From the NCBI RefSeq assembly GCF_003389455.1, contig NZ_QUAC01000148.1, forward strand, positions 35,428 to 86,314: a stretch of DNA of 50,887 bases, written 5' to 3'. Made by a program: the position numbers and the translations under genes. The notes under the pieces were generated by a model. The model did no database searches. It was not told where the DNA came from and worked only from the letters and a program-made list of their open reading frames with translations. Below are positions 1 to 7,736 of this stretch, one piece after another (positions within the stretch are counted from its first letter, which is position 1; every line of letters starts with the position of its first letter). The stretch is from Streptomyces inhibens. Its GTDB lineage: Bacteria; Actinomycetota; Actinomycetes; Streptomycetales; Streptomycetaceae.

Positions 1-869
1 CGCGCCGCCCGCTTCACGATCCCGCGCACCAGCGACGGCAGTTCACAGGCGTCCACATCCGCCCGCTCCACCCCCGCGTCCAGCCGCGAGACCTCCAGCA
101 GGTCCTCCACCAGCCGCCGCATCGCCTGCGCCCGGTCGCGCACCAACTCCACCGCACGCGGCTGCGGCAACAGCTCCGCCGCCGCCACCAGACCGGCCAC
201 CGGCGTCCGCAGCTCATGCGCCACATCCGCGGTGAACTCCCGCTCCGCCTGCGCCTGGGCCGCCAGCGACGTCGCCATGTGATGCACACTGCGGCCCAAC
301 TCGGCCACCTCGTCCCGGCCATGGCTCGCCAGCGCATCCGCGTCCGGCGCCTCACCCGCCGCGATCCGCCGCGCCGCCGCCGCACTCAGCCGCAGCCGCC
401 GCGACAGCCGCTGCGCCACGAACCACGACACCACCGCCATCAATGTGACCGTGCCGCACCCCGCGATCAGCAGCGCCCGGTCCAGCGCCACCTGCGCCGG
501 ATCGTCGTCCGGATACGCCGCCGACACCGACAACGTCCGCGCCGGGGCGCGCCCGCCACCGTCACCGACCCCGGTCGCCGCCCACACCCGCGGATCCTCA
601 CCGCCGCTGACATACGTCCCCGACCGGTTCTTGAACACCGCTTCCCGCAGCGGCGACGGCAACGTCGCATCGTCCAGCTGCGCGCCCAGCGCCAGCGTGC
701 CGTCCCGCTCGTATATCTGCAGCGCCGAACTCAGCCGGTCGTCCTGATACGCCCGCGCCGAGCGCTCGCGCTCCGCGTCCGCTATGTGGTGCACGGCAAA
801 CCCGAGCACCACCACAGCCAGCGCCGTCATACATGAAATGGCCAGGGCGATCCGGCCTCGAATGCCCAT
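1..869 (-). CDS. Sensor histidine kinase, N-terminal part (truncated by window edge)
   Basis: The frame is open from the ATG at 869 to the left edge, giving 289 visible residues. What is seen: a membrane segment at about residues 8-29, an extracytoplasmic loop of about 100 residues, a second membrane segment at about 132-152, a HAMP-like linker (about 153-205) and a HisKA dimerisation/phosphoacceptor region with the H-box HELRTP (His218). The ATP-binding domain would lie to the left of the window. The start overlaps the stop of the upstream gene (TGATG), so translation is probably coupled. By family this is a two-component kinase that phosphorylates a response regulator, not visible here. The signal it senses is unknown; the co-translated extracytoplasmic protein is a plausible partner. 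Confidence 0.9.
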   Translation of the reverse strand, partial: MGIRGRIALAISCMTALAVVVLGFAVHHIADAERERSARAYQDDRLSSALQIYERDGTLALGAQLDDATLPSPLREAVFKNRSGTYVSGGEDPRVWAATGVGDGGGRAPARTLSVSAAYPDDDPAQVALDRALLIAGCGTVTLMAVVSWFVAQRLSRRLRLSAAAARRIAAGEAPDADALASHGRDEVAELGRSVHHMATSLAAQAQAEREFTADVAHELRTPVAGLVAAAELLPQPRAVELVRDRAQAMRRLVEDLLEVSRLDAGVERADVDACELPSLVRGIVKRAA

Positions 870-1375
870 CACGCGAGGTTGTACATCTCCGTCGTGTCAC
901 CGAGCGGCGTCGAGCCCTCGTACGTCACCTCTAGCCCCGTGAAGGCCAGCCCGCCGTCGACCGGCTTCGGCCCGTAGAGCCGAAAGGTGGCCGGGAAACC
1001 CGAATCCGTCCCCACCCCCGCCGCCGTCTTCTCCACCTGCACCACACCGACCCCCAACGCATCCCGCGACCCGTACTTCTTCCATGTGATCGCGGTCGCC
1101 ACCATCCCCTTGTCCGCGCAGGTCAGCGTGATGACCTGGGGCTTGATCTCGGGCTCGCCGAACCCGCAGTCCCGCACCCCCGGCAGCCCCCCGGTCTGCT
1201 TGGCGTCCTCCTTGATGTCCTGCACCGCCGACGTCTTCGGTGCCGCATCCACCGCCGACGCCTGGTCCGACGCCTGGCTGAACCACACCCCGCCGGCCGC
1301 CAGCGCCGTCACCACGACGAAAGCCACCAGCGCGGTACGGCCCCGAACCCAGCGGGACCCCTCGCGGTCGGTCAT
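869..1375 (-). CDS. Membrane-anchored extracytoplasmic protein of unknown function
   Basis: 168 residues. The start ATG at 1375 is preceded by a good GGAGGAG ribosome site, which favours it over longer in-frame starts. A short basic N-terminus is followed by one hydrophobic segment (about residues 14-32). The rest is predicted to lie outside the cell and has two cysteines, in VRDCGFG and LTCADKG, that could form a disulfide. No lipobox cysteine follows the hydrophobic segment, so it is a membrane anchor or signal peptide rather than a lipoprotein. It overlaps the histidine kinase gene by one base (TGATG), which suggests it works with the kinase, perhaps as an accessory sensor. I do not recognise a named family. 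Confidence 0.8.
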   Translation of the reverse strand: MTDREGSRWVRGRTALVAFVVVTALAAGGVWFSQASDQASAVDAAPKTSAVQDIKEDAKQTGGLPGVRDCGFGEPEIKPQVITLTCADKGMVATAITWKKYGSRDALGVGVVQVEKTAAGVGTDSGFPATFRLYGPKPVDGGLAFTGLEVTYEGSTPLGDTTEMYNLA

Positions 1376-1792
1376 CACGATCTCCTCCCGGGGACAACGC
1401 CCCGTACCCCCACCAGCAAACACGAATGCCGCGCCCGGCGATGCCACTCTCCCGTCCCCGCCACACAGGCTGATTGCCCGAATACTGCGGTGACCGCGCG
1501 GCTGTGTACCAGTCCTGTAACAAGCCTCGCCACACCTCTGGTGCGCCGCTAGTCCAGCACTCGCGCCGACCCGGTGCCCCCGCCGTCCCGCCCTCCCGGT
1601 GCCCGGCCGTCCCGGTGCCCGGCCGTCCCGGTGATCCGGACGGCGCAGCCTCGCATGACGTCGTGACGTCGTGACGTACATCGCTTCGTCCCGCCGAAGG
1701 GGTTTGATCCGCGCTCAACTGCGCAGGCGCACCTGTCGTATCCGTCGTACCCCACCGCGCATCGCGCGCCGACCGACCGAGAGGACCGCCTC
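1376..1792. other. Divergent intergenic region with short direct repeats
   Basis: This 417-base gap between divergent genes must hold promoters for both sides. I see a tandem run built on GGTGCCCGGCCGTCCC between about 1597 and 1635, and a repeated TGACGTCG near 1657-1677. No convincing gene and no clear -35/-10 pair could be picked by eye. Confidence 0.5.
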
Positions 1793-3331
1793 GTGCCGAT
1801 GGGCAGCACCGAAGCCGACCCCGCTTCCGAGCTGGACCGCGAAGCGCAAAAGCGCCACCGGGCGCTGTTCCGCGCCGTCGCCCGCCGCCGGAACCCCAAA
1901 CTACGGCGCACCGACATCACCGTCACCGACGAACGCGTCGTCAAGCGCGCCGTGAAGGCCGCCGCCCTCGGTAACGCCATGGAATGGTTCGACTTCGGGA
2001 TCTACAGCTACCTCGCGGTCACCATCGGCAAGGTCTTCTTCCCCGGCGGCAGCGACACCACCAGCCTGCTGTCGTCCTTCGCCACCTTCGCCGTCGCCTT
2101 CCTCGTACGGCCCCTCGGCGGCGCCTACTTCGGCCCGCTCGGCGACCGGGTCGGCCGCAAGAAGGTGCTCGCCCTCACCATGATCATGATGGCGCTGGGC
2201 ACCTTCTGCATCGGCCTGATCCCCTCCTACGCCGCCATCGGCTTCTGGTCCCCCGCCCTCCTCATCGCCTTCCGCCTCGTCCAGGGCTTCTCCACCGGCG
2301 GCGAATACGGCGGCGCCTCCACCTTCATCGCCGAATACGCCCCCGACAAGAAGCGCGGCTTCTTCGGCAGCTTCCTGGAACTGGGCACCCTCATCGGCTA
2401 CACGGGCGCCGCCGGCATCGTCCTGCTCCTCAACACCACCCTCGGCGACGACGCCATGCTCGCCTGGGGCTGGCGCCTCCCCTTCCTCATCGCCGGCCCG
2501 CTCGGCCTCGTCGGCCTCTACCTCCGGATCAAGCTCGACGAGACCCCCGCCTTCCAGAAGTTCGAGGCGGCCCACACCCACAGCGCGACGGGCTCCGTCG
2601 TCGAGGCGGAAGCGGAGTTCTCCCACCTCTCCGAAAACGCCCCCAAGAAAAAACTGGGCGAGATCTTCGCCCGGCAATGGCCCACCCTCATCCTCTGCAT
2701 CGCCCTGGTCGGCGCCTACAACATCACCGACTACATGCTGCTGTCGTACATGCCGACGTACCTCACGGACACTCTCCACTACGAGGAGTCCCACGGCCTG
2801 CTGATCCTCCTCGGCACCATGATCGCCCTGATGTGCGTCATCAGCACCGTCGGCAAACTCAACGACCGCTACGGCCGAAAGCCCCTCCTGATGGCCGGCA
2901 TGCTCGGCTTCTTCATCCTCGCGATCCCGGCCTTCCTCCTGGTCAAACAGGGCAGCATCCCGGCCGTCTGCGGCGGTATGGCCCTCCTCGGCCTCTCCCT
3001 GGTCTGCCTCCTGGGCACCATGTCCGCCGCCCTCCCCGCCCTCTTCCCGACCAACGTCCGCTACGGCTCCCTCTCCATCGGCTACAACCTGGCCGTCTCC
3101 CTCTTCGGCGGCACCACCCCCCTGGTGATCACCGCCCTCATGGACGCCTTCGACAAGAACGCCATGGTCCCCGCCTACTACACGATGGCCGCCGCCCTCG
3201 TAGGCGTCATCGCCGTCACCTTCATGAAGGAAACCGCCCAACAGCCCCTCGAAGGCTCCCCACCCTCCGTAGCCACCAAGCAGGAAGCCATCGAACTCAT
3301 CACAGCCCAAACCCCGGAACCACGCTTCTGA
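1793..3331 (+). CDS. MFS metabolite:H+ symporter, ProP-like
   Basis: 512 residues, typical of the metabolite:H+ symporter subfamily (proline/betaine ProP, shikimate and dicarboxylate transporters). A basic cytoplasmic N-terminus of about 60 residues leads into the family signature GNAMEWFDFGIYSYLA. The MFS loop motif GDRVGRKK follows after TM2, and RLVQGFSTGGEYGG is typical of TM4. Twelve hydrophobic segments can be traced, and the second-half loop motif NDRYGRKP is present. The start is GTG at 1793 with GAGAGGAC about eight bases upstream. It is probably a proton-coupled importer of a compatible solute or organic acid; the substrate cannot be read from sequence. A hairpin terminator follows. 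Confidence 0.9.
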   Translation: MPMGSTEADPASELDREAQKRHRALFRAVARRRNPKLRRTDITVTDERVVKRAVKAAALGNAMEWFDFGIYSYLAVTIGKVFFPGGSDTTSLLSSFATFAVAFLVRPLGGAYFGPLGDRVGRKKVLALTMIMMALGTFCIGLIPSYAAIGFWSPALLIAFRLVQGFSTGGEYGGASTFIAEYAPDKKRGFFGSFLELGTLIGYTGAAGIVLLLNTTLGDDAMLAWGWRLPFLIAGPLGLVGLYLRIKLDETPAFQKFEAAHTHSATGSVVEAEAEFSHLSENAPKKKLGEIFARQWPTLILCIALVGAYNITDYMLLSYMPTYLTDTLHYEESHGLLILLGTMIALMCVISTVGKLNDRYGRKPLLMAGMLGFFILAIPAFLLVKQGSIPAVCGGMALLGLSLVCLLGTMSAALPALFPTNVRYGSLSIGYNLAVSLFGGTTPLVITALMDAFDKNAMVPAYYTMAAALVGVIAVTFMKETAQQPLEGSPPSVATKQEAIELITAQTPEPRF

Positions 3332-3353
3332 CCTGCGCCTCGCCACAACCGAG

Positions 3354-3386
3354 CCCTCGGGGCCACCGCCCCCGGGGCCTCTTTTC
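3354..3386 (+). terminator. Probable intrinsic terminator after the MFS gene
   Basis: An 8-bp GC stem with one G-U pair (3355-3362 with 3370-3377) is followed by CCTCTTTT. It lies 23 bases after the stop codon of the MFS gene. Confidence 0.6.
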
Positions 3387-3476
3387 CCTCGCCCCGCGTA
3401 ACCGCCCCCACGTTCGATCGTTGTTCAGTTCGAGGAAGCGCACGGGGGTGGGCCTGGTGCGCGGGACGGGGGAAGC

Positions 3477-4100
3477 ATGCCGGTCAAATACACCCGCGAG
3501 AGGCTGGCGGCAGCGGCGCGCGCATCGTCGTCGTACGACGACGCCGTGCGGTGGTTCGGGGGGACGCCCACACCGGGCAGCCGTCGCTATCTGCGCGCCA
3601 GGATGACCGCGGAAGCCATCGACACCTCGCACTTCACCTTGGGCGGCGTACGCCACACCGAAGCCACCCTCCGCGAACTGGCGGCCTGCTCACACAGCAT
3701 CGCCGAGGTCGTACGCCGCCTCGGCATCAGTCCGGTCGGCGGGAATCAGACACACATCGGCCGGCGTATTGCCGAACTGGGCATTGATACCTCCCACTTC
3801 ACCGCCGCACCCGAGCGGCGCCCCAGTATTGCGACGGGGCATCGTCTGGTTCTGGGGTCACCAGCCGACGGCCGCATCGAGGGAGAGCGTCTTCGTAAGG
3901 AATTACTGCGGCAGGGAGTTCCGGAACGGTGCGCGATGTGCAGCACGGGCACGGTGTGGCGCGGGAAACCGCTACGACTGGAAGTCGACCATCGCAACGG
4001 TGACTGGTGGGACAACCGCCCGGACAACTTACGGTTGTTGTGTCCCAACTGCCATGCGGTGACGGACACTTACCGCGGCCGCAAGCCGCGTCGGAAGTGA
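3477..4100 (+). CDS. HNH endonuclease with two N-terminal helix-turn-helix-like repeats
   Basis: 207 residues, start ATG with GGGGGAA just upstream. Residues about 8-51 and 60-108 are two copies of a repeat of about 45 residues, each ending in IDTSHFT; by family these are small DNA-binding modules. The C-terminal HNH nuclease domain has a CAMC zinc pair, the metal/active-site EVDHRNGD, the Asn in NRPDNLRLLC and the CPNCH second zinc pair with its final His. All expected catalytic positions are present. Two TTA codons (3903-3905 and 4029-4031), very rare in Streptomyces, imply bldA-dependent translation. Several AT-rich codons suggest it is more recently acquired than its neighbours. It is followed after one base by a paralogue. 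Likely a free-standing or mobile nuclease; target unknown. Confidence 0.85.
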   Translation: MPVKYTRERLAAAARASSSYDDAVRWFGGTPTPGSRRYLRARMTAEAIDTSHFTLGGVRHTEATLRELAACSHSIAEVVRRLGISPVGGNQTHIGRRIAELGIDTSHFTAAPERRPSIATGHRLVLGSPADGRIEGERLRKELLRQGVPERCAMCSTGTVWRGKPLRLEVDHRNGDWWDNRPDNLRLLCPNCHAVTDTYRGRKPRRK

Positions 4101-4101
4101 C

Positions 4102-4974
4102 GTGTCGGCGATGCCCCAGCGCGTCACTTACAGCCGAGACCTGCTGACCCGTACAGCGGCCGTCTCCACCAGTCTGGTCGACATGCTGCACCGACTCGGC
4201 ACACCATTGGGCAGCGGTCCCCGCAGATATCTACGTGCCCGGCTTGAGCACTACGACATCAACACCATGCACTTTGTCGACGAGCCACTCCCCCACCGTC
4301 AACGCCGTTCATACACTGAAGCGTTGCTGAGAGAGGCCGCCTCTCATTCCCACAGCATCCGGGAAATGCTGGAGTACCTGGAAGTTCCGCCGTACGGAAG
4401 CGCGTACAGCTACCTCCGCAAGAAGCTGGACCAGTTCGGCATCGAAACCCCGCACTTCACCAGCCGCGGAAAGAGCTCTCTCCTCCCACGCGGTGAAGCG
4501 GCGAAGGCCGTGGCCGCCTCGCGGAGCTTCGCCGAGGCTCTCAGCCGCCTCACCCGGACCCACAGTGGCGTGTCCCGAAGAGCCGTGAAGAACAGCATCG
4601 AGGTGTACGGCCTGTCGACCGCGCATTTCACCGGCCAGGCACACCGGCGTGGCCTGCCTTCCCCGGCCCGCAGGCCGGCGGACGACATCCTGCGGCGTCT
4701 CGAACCAGGTTCCCGCCGGGAGAAGACCGTACTTCTGCGCCGTGCCCTCGATGAGAAGGGGGTGGTCCACGAGTGCGCCGAGTGCCGGCTCGGGGACACC
4801 TGGCAGGGCCGGCGGCTCGTCCTGGAGATTGACCACATCAACGGTGATCGGCTGGACAATCGCCTGACCAACCTGCGCTACCTGTGCCCCTCCTGCCACA
4901 GCCAGACCAGGACTTTCTCCCGCCGTTCACCGCACATGCCCATCCCTTCGCAGCGTCGCGGCCGAGCACAGTAA
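4102..4974 (+). CDS. HNH endonuclease with three N-terminal repeats, paralogue of the preceding gene
   Basis: 290 residues, start GTG one base after the stop of the first HNH gene, so the two are surely co-transcribed. Three repeats of about 50 residues end in INTMHFV, IETPHFT and LSTAHFT, homologous to the two repeats of the upstream protein. The C-terminal HNH domain shows CAEC, EIDHINGD, DNRLTNLRYLC and CPSCH, all intact. The difference in repeat number suggests that target recognition has diverged or expanded. I saw no TTA codon here. The stop codon lies 11 bases before a tRNA gene whose likely promoter overlaps the end of this gene. Function by family: sequence-directed DNA cleavage; biological role unknown. 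Confidence 0.85.
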   Translation: MSAMPQRVTYSRDLLTRTAAVSTSLVDMLHRLGTPLGSGPRRYLRARLEHYDINTMHFVDEPLPHRQRRSYTEALLREAASHSHSIREMLEYLEVPPYGSAYSYLRKKLDQFGIETPHFTSRGKSSLLPRGEAAKAVAASRSFAEALSRLTRTHSGVSRRAVKNSIEVYGLSTAHFTGQAHRRGLPSPARRPADDILRRLEPGSRREKTVLLRRALDEKGVVHECAECRLGDTWQGRRLVLEIDHINGDRLDNRLTNLRYLCPSCHSQTRTFSRRSPHMPIPSQRRGRAQ

Positions 4975-4977
4975 AGT
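4947..4977 (+). promoter_or_regulatory. Putative promoter of the tRNA gene
   Basis: TTCGCA (4947-4952) and TAAAGT (4972-4977) are separated by 19 bases, with the tRNA starting 9 bases after the -10 element. It overlaps the end of the second HNH gene. Assigned by eye. Confidence 0.4.
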
Positions 4978-4985
4978 AAGCGCGG

Positions 4986-5060
4986 CGGGCCCGTACCCCA
5001 GCTGGCCAGAGGGCGCCGGTTTAGGTCCGGTGTGTCGTGGGTTCGAGTCCCACCGGGCCC
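4986..5060 (+). tRNA. tRNA with anticodon TAG (nominal Leu), atypical short variable arm
   Basis: 75 bases. The acceptor stem GGGCCCG/CGGGCCC is perfect, with discriminator A at 5060. The anticodon stem 5014-5018/5026-5030 closes a 7-base loop TTTAGGT with anticodon TAG at 5021-5023, which reads CUA (Leu). The T-arm GTGGG-TTCGAGT-CCCAC is perfect. The D-arm has A14, G15 and G18G19 but only three pairs (CCC/GGG), with an unusual C10-G25. Bacterial leucine tRNAs normally carry a long variable arm; here it is only 5 bases (GTGTC). CCA is not fully encoded. Either an unusual leucine isoacceptor or a tRNA-like gene whose charging identity is unclear. Confidence 0.75.
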
Positions 5061-5071
5061 ACCTACGCGTA

Positions 5072-5104
5072 CGGCCTCCCTGTCTTTGGACAGGGAGGCC
5101 GTTT
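5072..5104 (+). terminator. Intrinsic terminator after the tRNA
   Basis: A perfect 12-bp stem (5072-5083 with 5088-5099), a TTTG loop and then GTTTT. It lies 12 bases beyond the tRNA, and in the opposite direction also just beyond the 3' end of rdgB. Confidence 0.9.
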
Positions 5105-5116
5105 TGCTGTGCAGCC

Positions 5117-5749
5117 TCAGCCCAACAACTCCCGTACCACCGGTGCCAGTGCGCGGAAGGCCTGGCCTCGGTGGCTGATGGCGTTTTTTTCGTTGGGGGT
5201 CAGTTCGGCGCAGGTGCGGGTGTCGCCGAGGGGCTGGAGGATGGGGTCGTAGCCGAAGCCGCCGGTGCCGGAGGGGGCGTGGCGGAGGGTTCCTTCGAGT
5301 TTGCCCTCGACGACGCGTTGGGTGCCGTCGGGGAGGGCGAGGGCCGCGGCGCAGGCGAAGTGGGCGGCGCGGTGTTCGTCGGAGATGTCGGCGAGCTGGG
5401 CGAGGAGCAGGGACAGGTTGGCCCGGTCGTCGCCGTGGGTGCCGGCCCAGCGGGCGGAGAAGATGCCGGGGGCACCGCCGAGGACGTCGACACAGAGGCC
5501 GGAGTCGTCGGCGACGGCGGGGTGGCCGGTGGCCCGGGCGAGGGCGTGGGCCTTGAGGAGGGCGTTCTCGGCGAAGGTGACGCCGGTCTCCTTGACGTCA
5601 GGGATGTCGGGGTAGGCGTCGGCACCGACGAGTTCGACGTCGAGGTCGGCTGCTTCCAGGATGGCGCGGAGTTCGCTGACCTTGCCGGCGTTGCGGGTGG
5701 CGAGGATGAGGCGGGGAGTTGCGGGGCGCCCGCCGGTTCGTGGCTGCAT
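5117..5749 (-). CDS. rdgB: XTP/dITP pyrophosphatase (non-canonical purine NTPase, HAM1/RdgB family)
   Basis: 210 residues, close to the family norm plus a short N-terminal extension. It hydrolyses dITP, XTP and related deaminated nucleotides to monophosphate and pyrophosphate, keeping them out of DNA and RNA. Motifs seen: the nucleotide-binding ATRNAGK (Thr18, Asn20, Lys23), the metal-binding FAENALLKA (Glu61) and VADDSGL (Asp81/Asp82), the central GGFGYDP and the C-terminal SHRGQAF. It lies downstream of a lipoprotein gene and rph on the same strand. The rph-rdgB grouping is common in bacteria, with the lipoprotein inserted between them here. Confidence 0.95.
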   Translation of the reverse strand: MQPRTGGRPATPRLILATRNAGKVSELRAILEAADLDVELVGADAYPDIPDVKETGVTFAENALLKAHALARATGHPAVADDSGLCVDVLGGAPGIFSARWAGTHGDDRANLSLLLAQLADISDEHRAAHFACAAALALPDGTQRVVEGKLEGTLRHAPSGTGGFGYDPILQPLGDTRTCAELTPNEKNAISHRGQAFRALAPVVRELLG

Positions 5750-5758
5750 GGGGAGTGA

Positions 5759-6166
5759 TTATCCCGGTGTGCAGATCTTGGTCATCTCGCCGGTCCCGTC
5801 GACGATCGGCCGGATGTCGGGGGCCTTTTTGTCCTTGATGGCCTTGCGGGCGTCCTTGATGCCGTTGTTGACCTTGTCGATGGCCTTCGACAGGTCCGGG
5901 TCGCTCGACTCGGTGCTGACCTTCTTCAGGCTCGTGTCGATCTTGTCGAGGGCCTCTTCGGCTTTGTCGGGGTCGAGGAGGGCGTTGTCCGCGGCCTGCT
6001 GGAGTTTGTCGACGGCGTTGACGACGGCGGTGGCGGTTTTGGCGCAATCCATGGCCTTCTGGACCGCTCCGCAGGCGGAGAGCAGCGGTATCGCGAGGGT
6101 GGCGGCGGCTAACGCGGCGAGTGCGGTGGTGGCGGGGCGGCGGTGCCGGCGCGTACGGGGGGCCAT
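5759..6166 (-). CDS. Small lipoprotein of unknown function
   Basis: 135 residues. The N-terminus has a basic region with twin arginines, a hydrophobic stretch and the lipobox LLSAC, with Cys32 as the expected lipidation site, so it should be anchored to the outer face of the membrane. The mature part is rich in Lys, Asp and Ala and looks mostly helical (about residues 40-115). Two further cysteines (DCAK and the C-terminal KICTPG) could form a disulfide. It sits between rph and rdgB, nine bases from rdgB. I do not recognise a family with a known role. Confidence 0.8.
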   Translation of the reverse strand: MAPRTRRHRRPATTALAALAAATLAIPLLSACGAVQKAMDCAKTATAVVNAVDKLQQAADNALLDPDKAEEALDKIDTSLKKVSTESSDPDLSKAIDKVNNGIKDARKAIKDKKAPDIRPIVDGTGEMTKICTPG

Positions 6167-6398
6167 GGAGCGGTTCCTTCCGTTGGGTCATGCTCGGGCA
6201 AAGGAAGAAACGCGGGGTGGGGTTGTTTGGTTGCCCGGTGGGTGTGGCCGGGGGCGAGGTTCGGACACGGGCGATGAGGGTGACAGGGGGCGGGCGCGGG
6301 TGGGTGGGGGTGTGCCGCGTGTCCGCGCTCGCGCCCTGGGCCCCGCTGTCGTGCTCTCGTGGCGTCTTGGTCTCGTGCTGTGTTGCTGCGTTGCTGGC

Positions 6399-6436
6399 GT
6401 GCTGTCGTGCTGTCGTGCTGTCGTGCTGTCGTGCTG

Positions 6437-6438
<2 letters not shown>
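6399..6438. repeat. Five perfect tandem copies of an 8-bp repeat
   Basis: GTGCTGTC is repeated five times without error from 6399 to 6438, overlapping the stop codon of rph. Degenerate copies extend left to about 6350. The repeat lies in the 270-base gap between rph and the lipoprotein gene; otherwise I see no gene in that gap. Confidence 0.9.
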
Positions 6439-7168
<730 letters not shown>

Positions 7169-7265
7169 GGCGTAGACCCTATCGGGAATGGCGAGGGCCC
7201 CACTCCGGGCGGTGGACGGTCCGGTGCGGGGCCTTCGGGGAGCGGCCTGAGGGCGGCTCGTCAGC

Positions 7266-7499
7266 TCACATCATGTCTTCGATCTCGGCGGCGATGGGGT
7301 CGGCGTCGGTGCCGATGACGACCTGGATCGCGGTGCCCATCTTCACGACGCCGTGGGCGCCGGCGGCCTTGAGGGCGGCCTCGTCGACGAGGGAGGAGTC
7401 GACGACCTCGGTGCGGAGGCGGGTGATGCAGCCCTCGACCTCTTCGATGTTGTCGAGTCCGCCGAGCCCGGCGACGATCTTCTCAGCCTTGCTGGCCAT
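7266..7499 (-). CDS. nagF: PTS system GlcNAc-specific EIIB component
   Basis: 77 residues, a free-standing EIIB domain. The start ATG at 7499 has GGAG at proper spacing; a longer in-frame start at 7562 lacks one. The phosphorylated cysteine is Cys24 in EGCITRLR, typical of glucose/GlcNAc EIIB. By family it takes phosphate from EIIA and passes it to sugar during import through the EIIC permeases encoded divergently (7737) and further on (9317). In S. coelicolor the arrangement nagF-nagE1-nagE2 is established (recalled from the literature). The shared upstream region has a DasR-type operator at 7665-7680. Confidence 0.93.
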   Translation of the reverse strand: MASKAEKIVAGLGGLDNIEEVEGCITRLRTEVVDSSLVDEAALKAAGAHGVVKMGTAIQVVIGTDADPIAAEIEDMM

Positions 7500-7664
7500 G
7501 TCCACTCCTGCTTGTCTCGGCCGCCGGCGGTTATGCCGTGCGGTTTTCACACCGTAACGCACGTTCAGCCCAACTATGTGGGCGTTTGTCCGCTGTCTGA
7601 CGAAGGATGGCGATCACCGGAATGCGCACCGGACGGCCGCAACGGCGGCCGGCGCGCACCCACA

Positions 7665-7680
7665 AGTGGTCTACACCACC
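7665..7680. promoter_or_regulatory. DasR-type operator (dre) between nagF and nagE1
   Basis: AGTGGTCTACACCACC matches the published dre palindrome (about ACTGGTCTAGACCAGT) at nearly all positions. It lies between the divergent EIIB and EIIC genes, 57 bases before the nagE1 start. DasR is the GntR-family repressor that is released by glucosamine-6-phosphate. Confidence 0.85.
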
Positions 7681-7736
7681 AGTATGCGGCAAGCACCGGG
7701 CCGGTTGTCGACGGGCCGACTGCCGGGAGGACGTGG

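Noticed and set aside
1901..3346. Long minus-strand frame (481 codons) opposite the MFS transporter
   Set aside because: Product is an implausible Glu/Gly/Ala-rich string; it is a GC-bias shadow of the transporter gene.
4986..5060. Amber suppressor tRNA
   Set aside because: The anticodon is 5'-UAG-3', which pairs with CUA codons; an amber suppressor would need CUA as anticodon.
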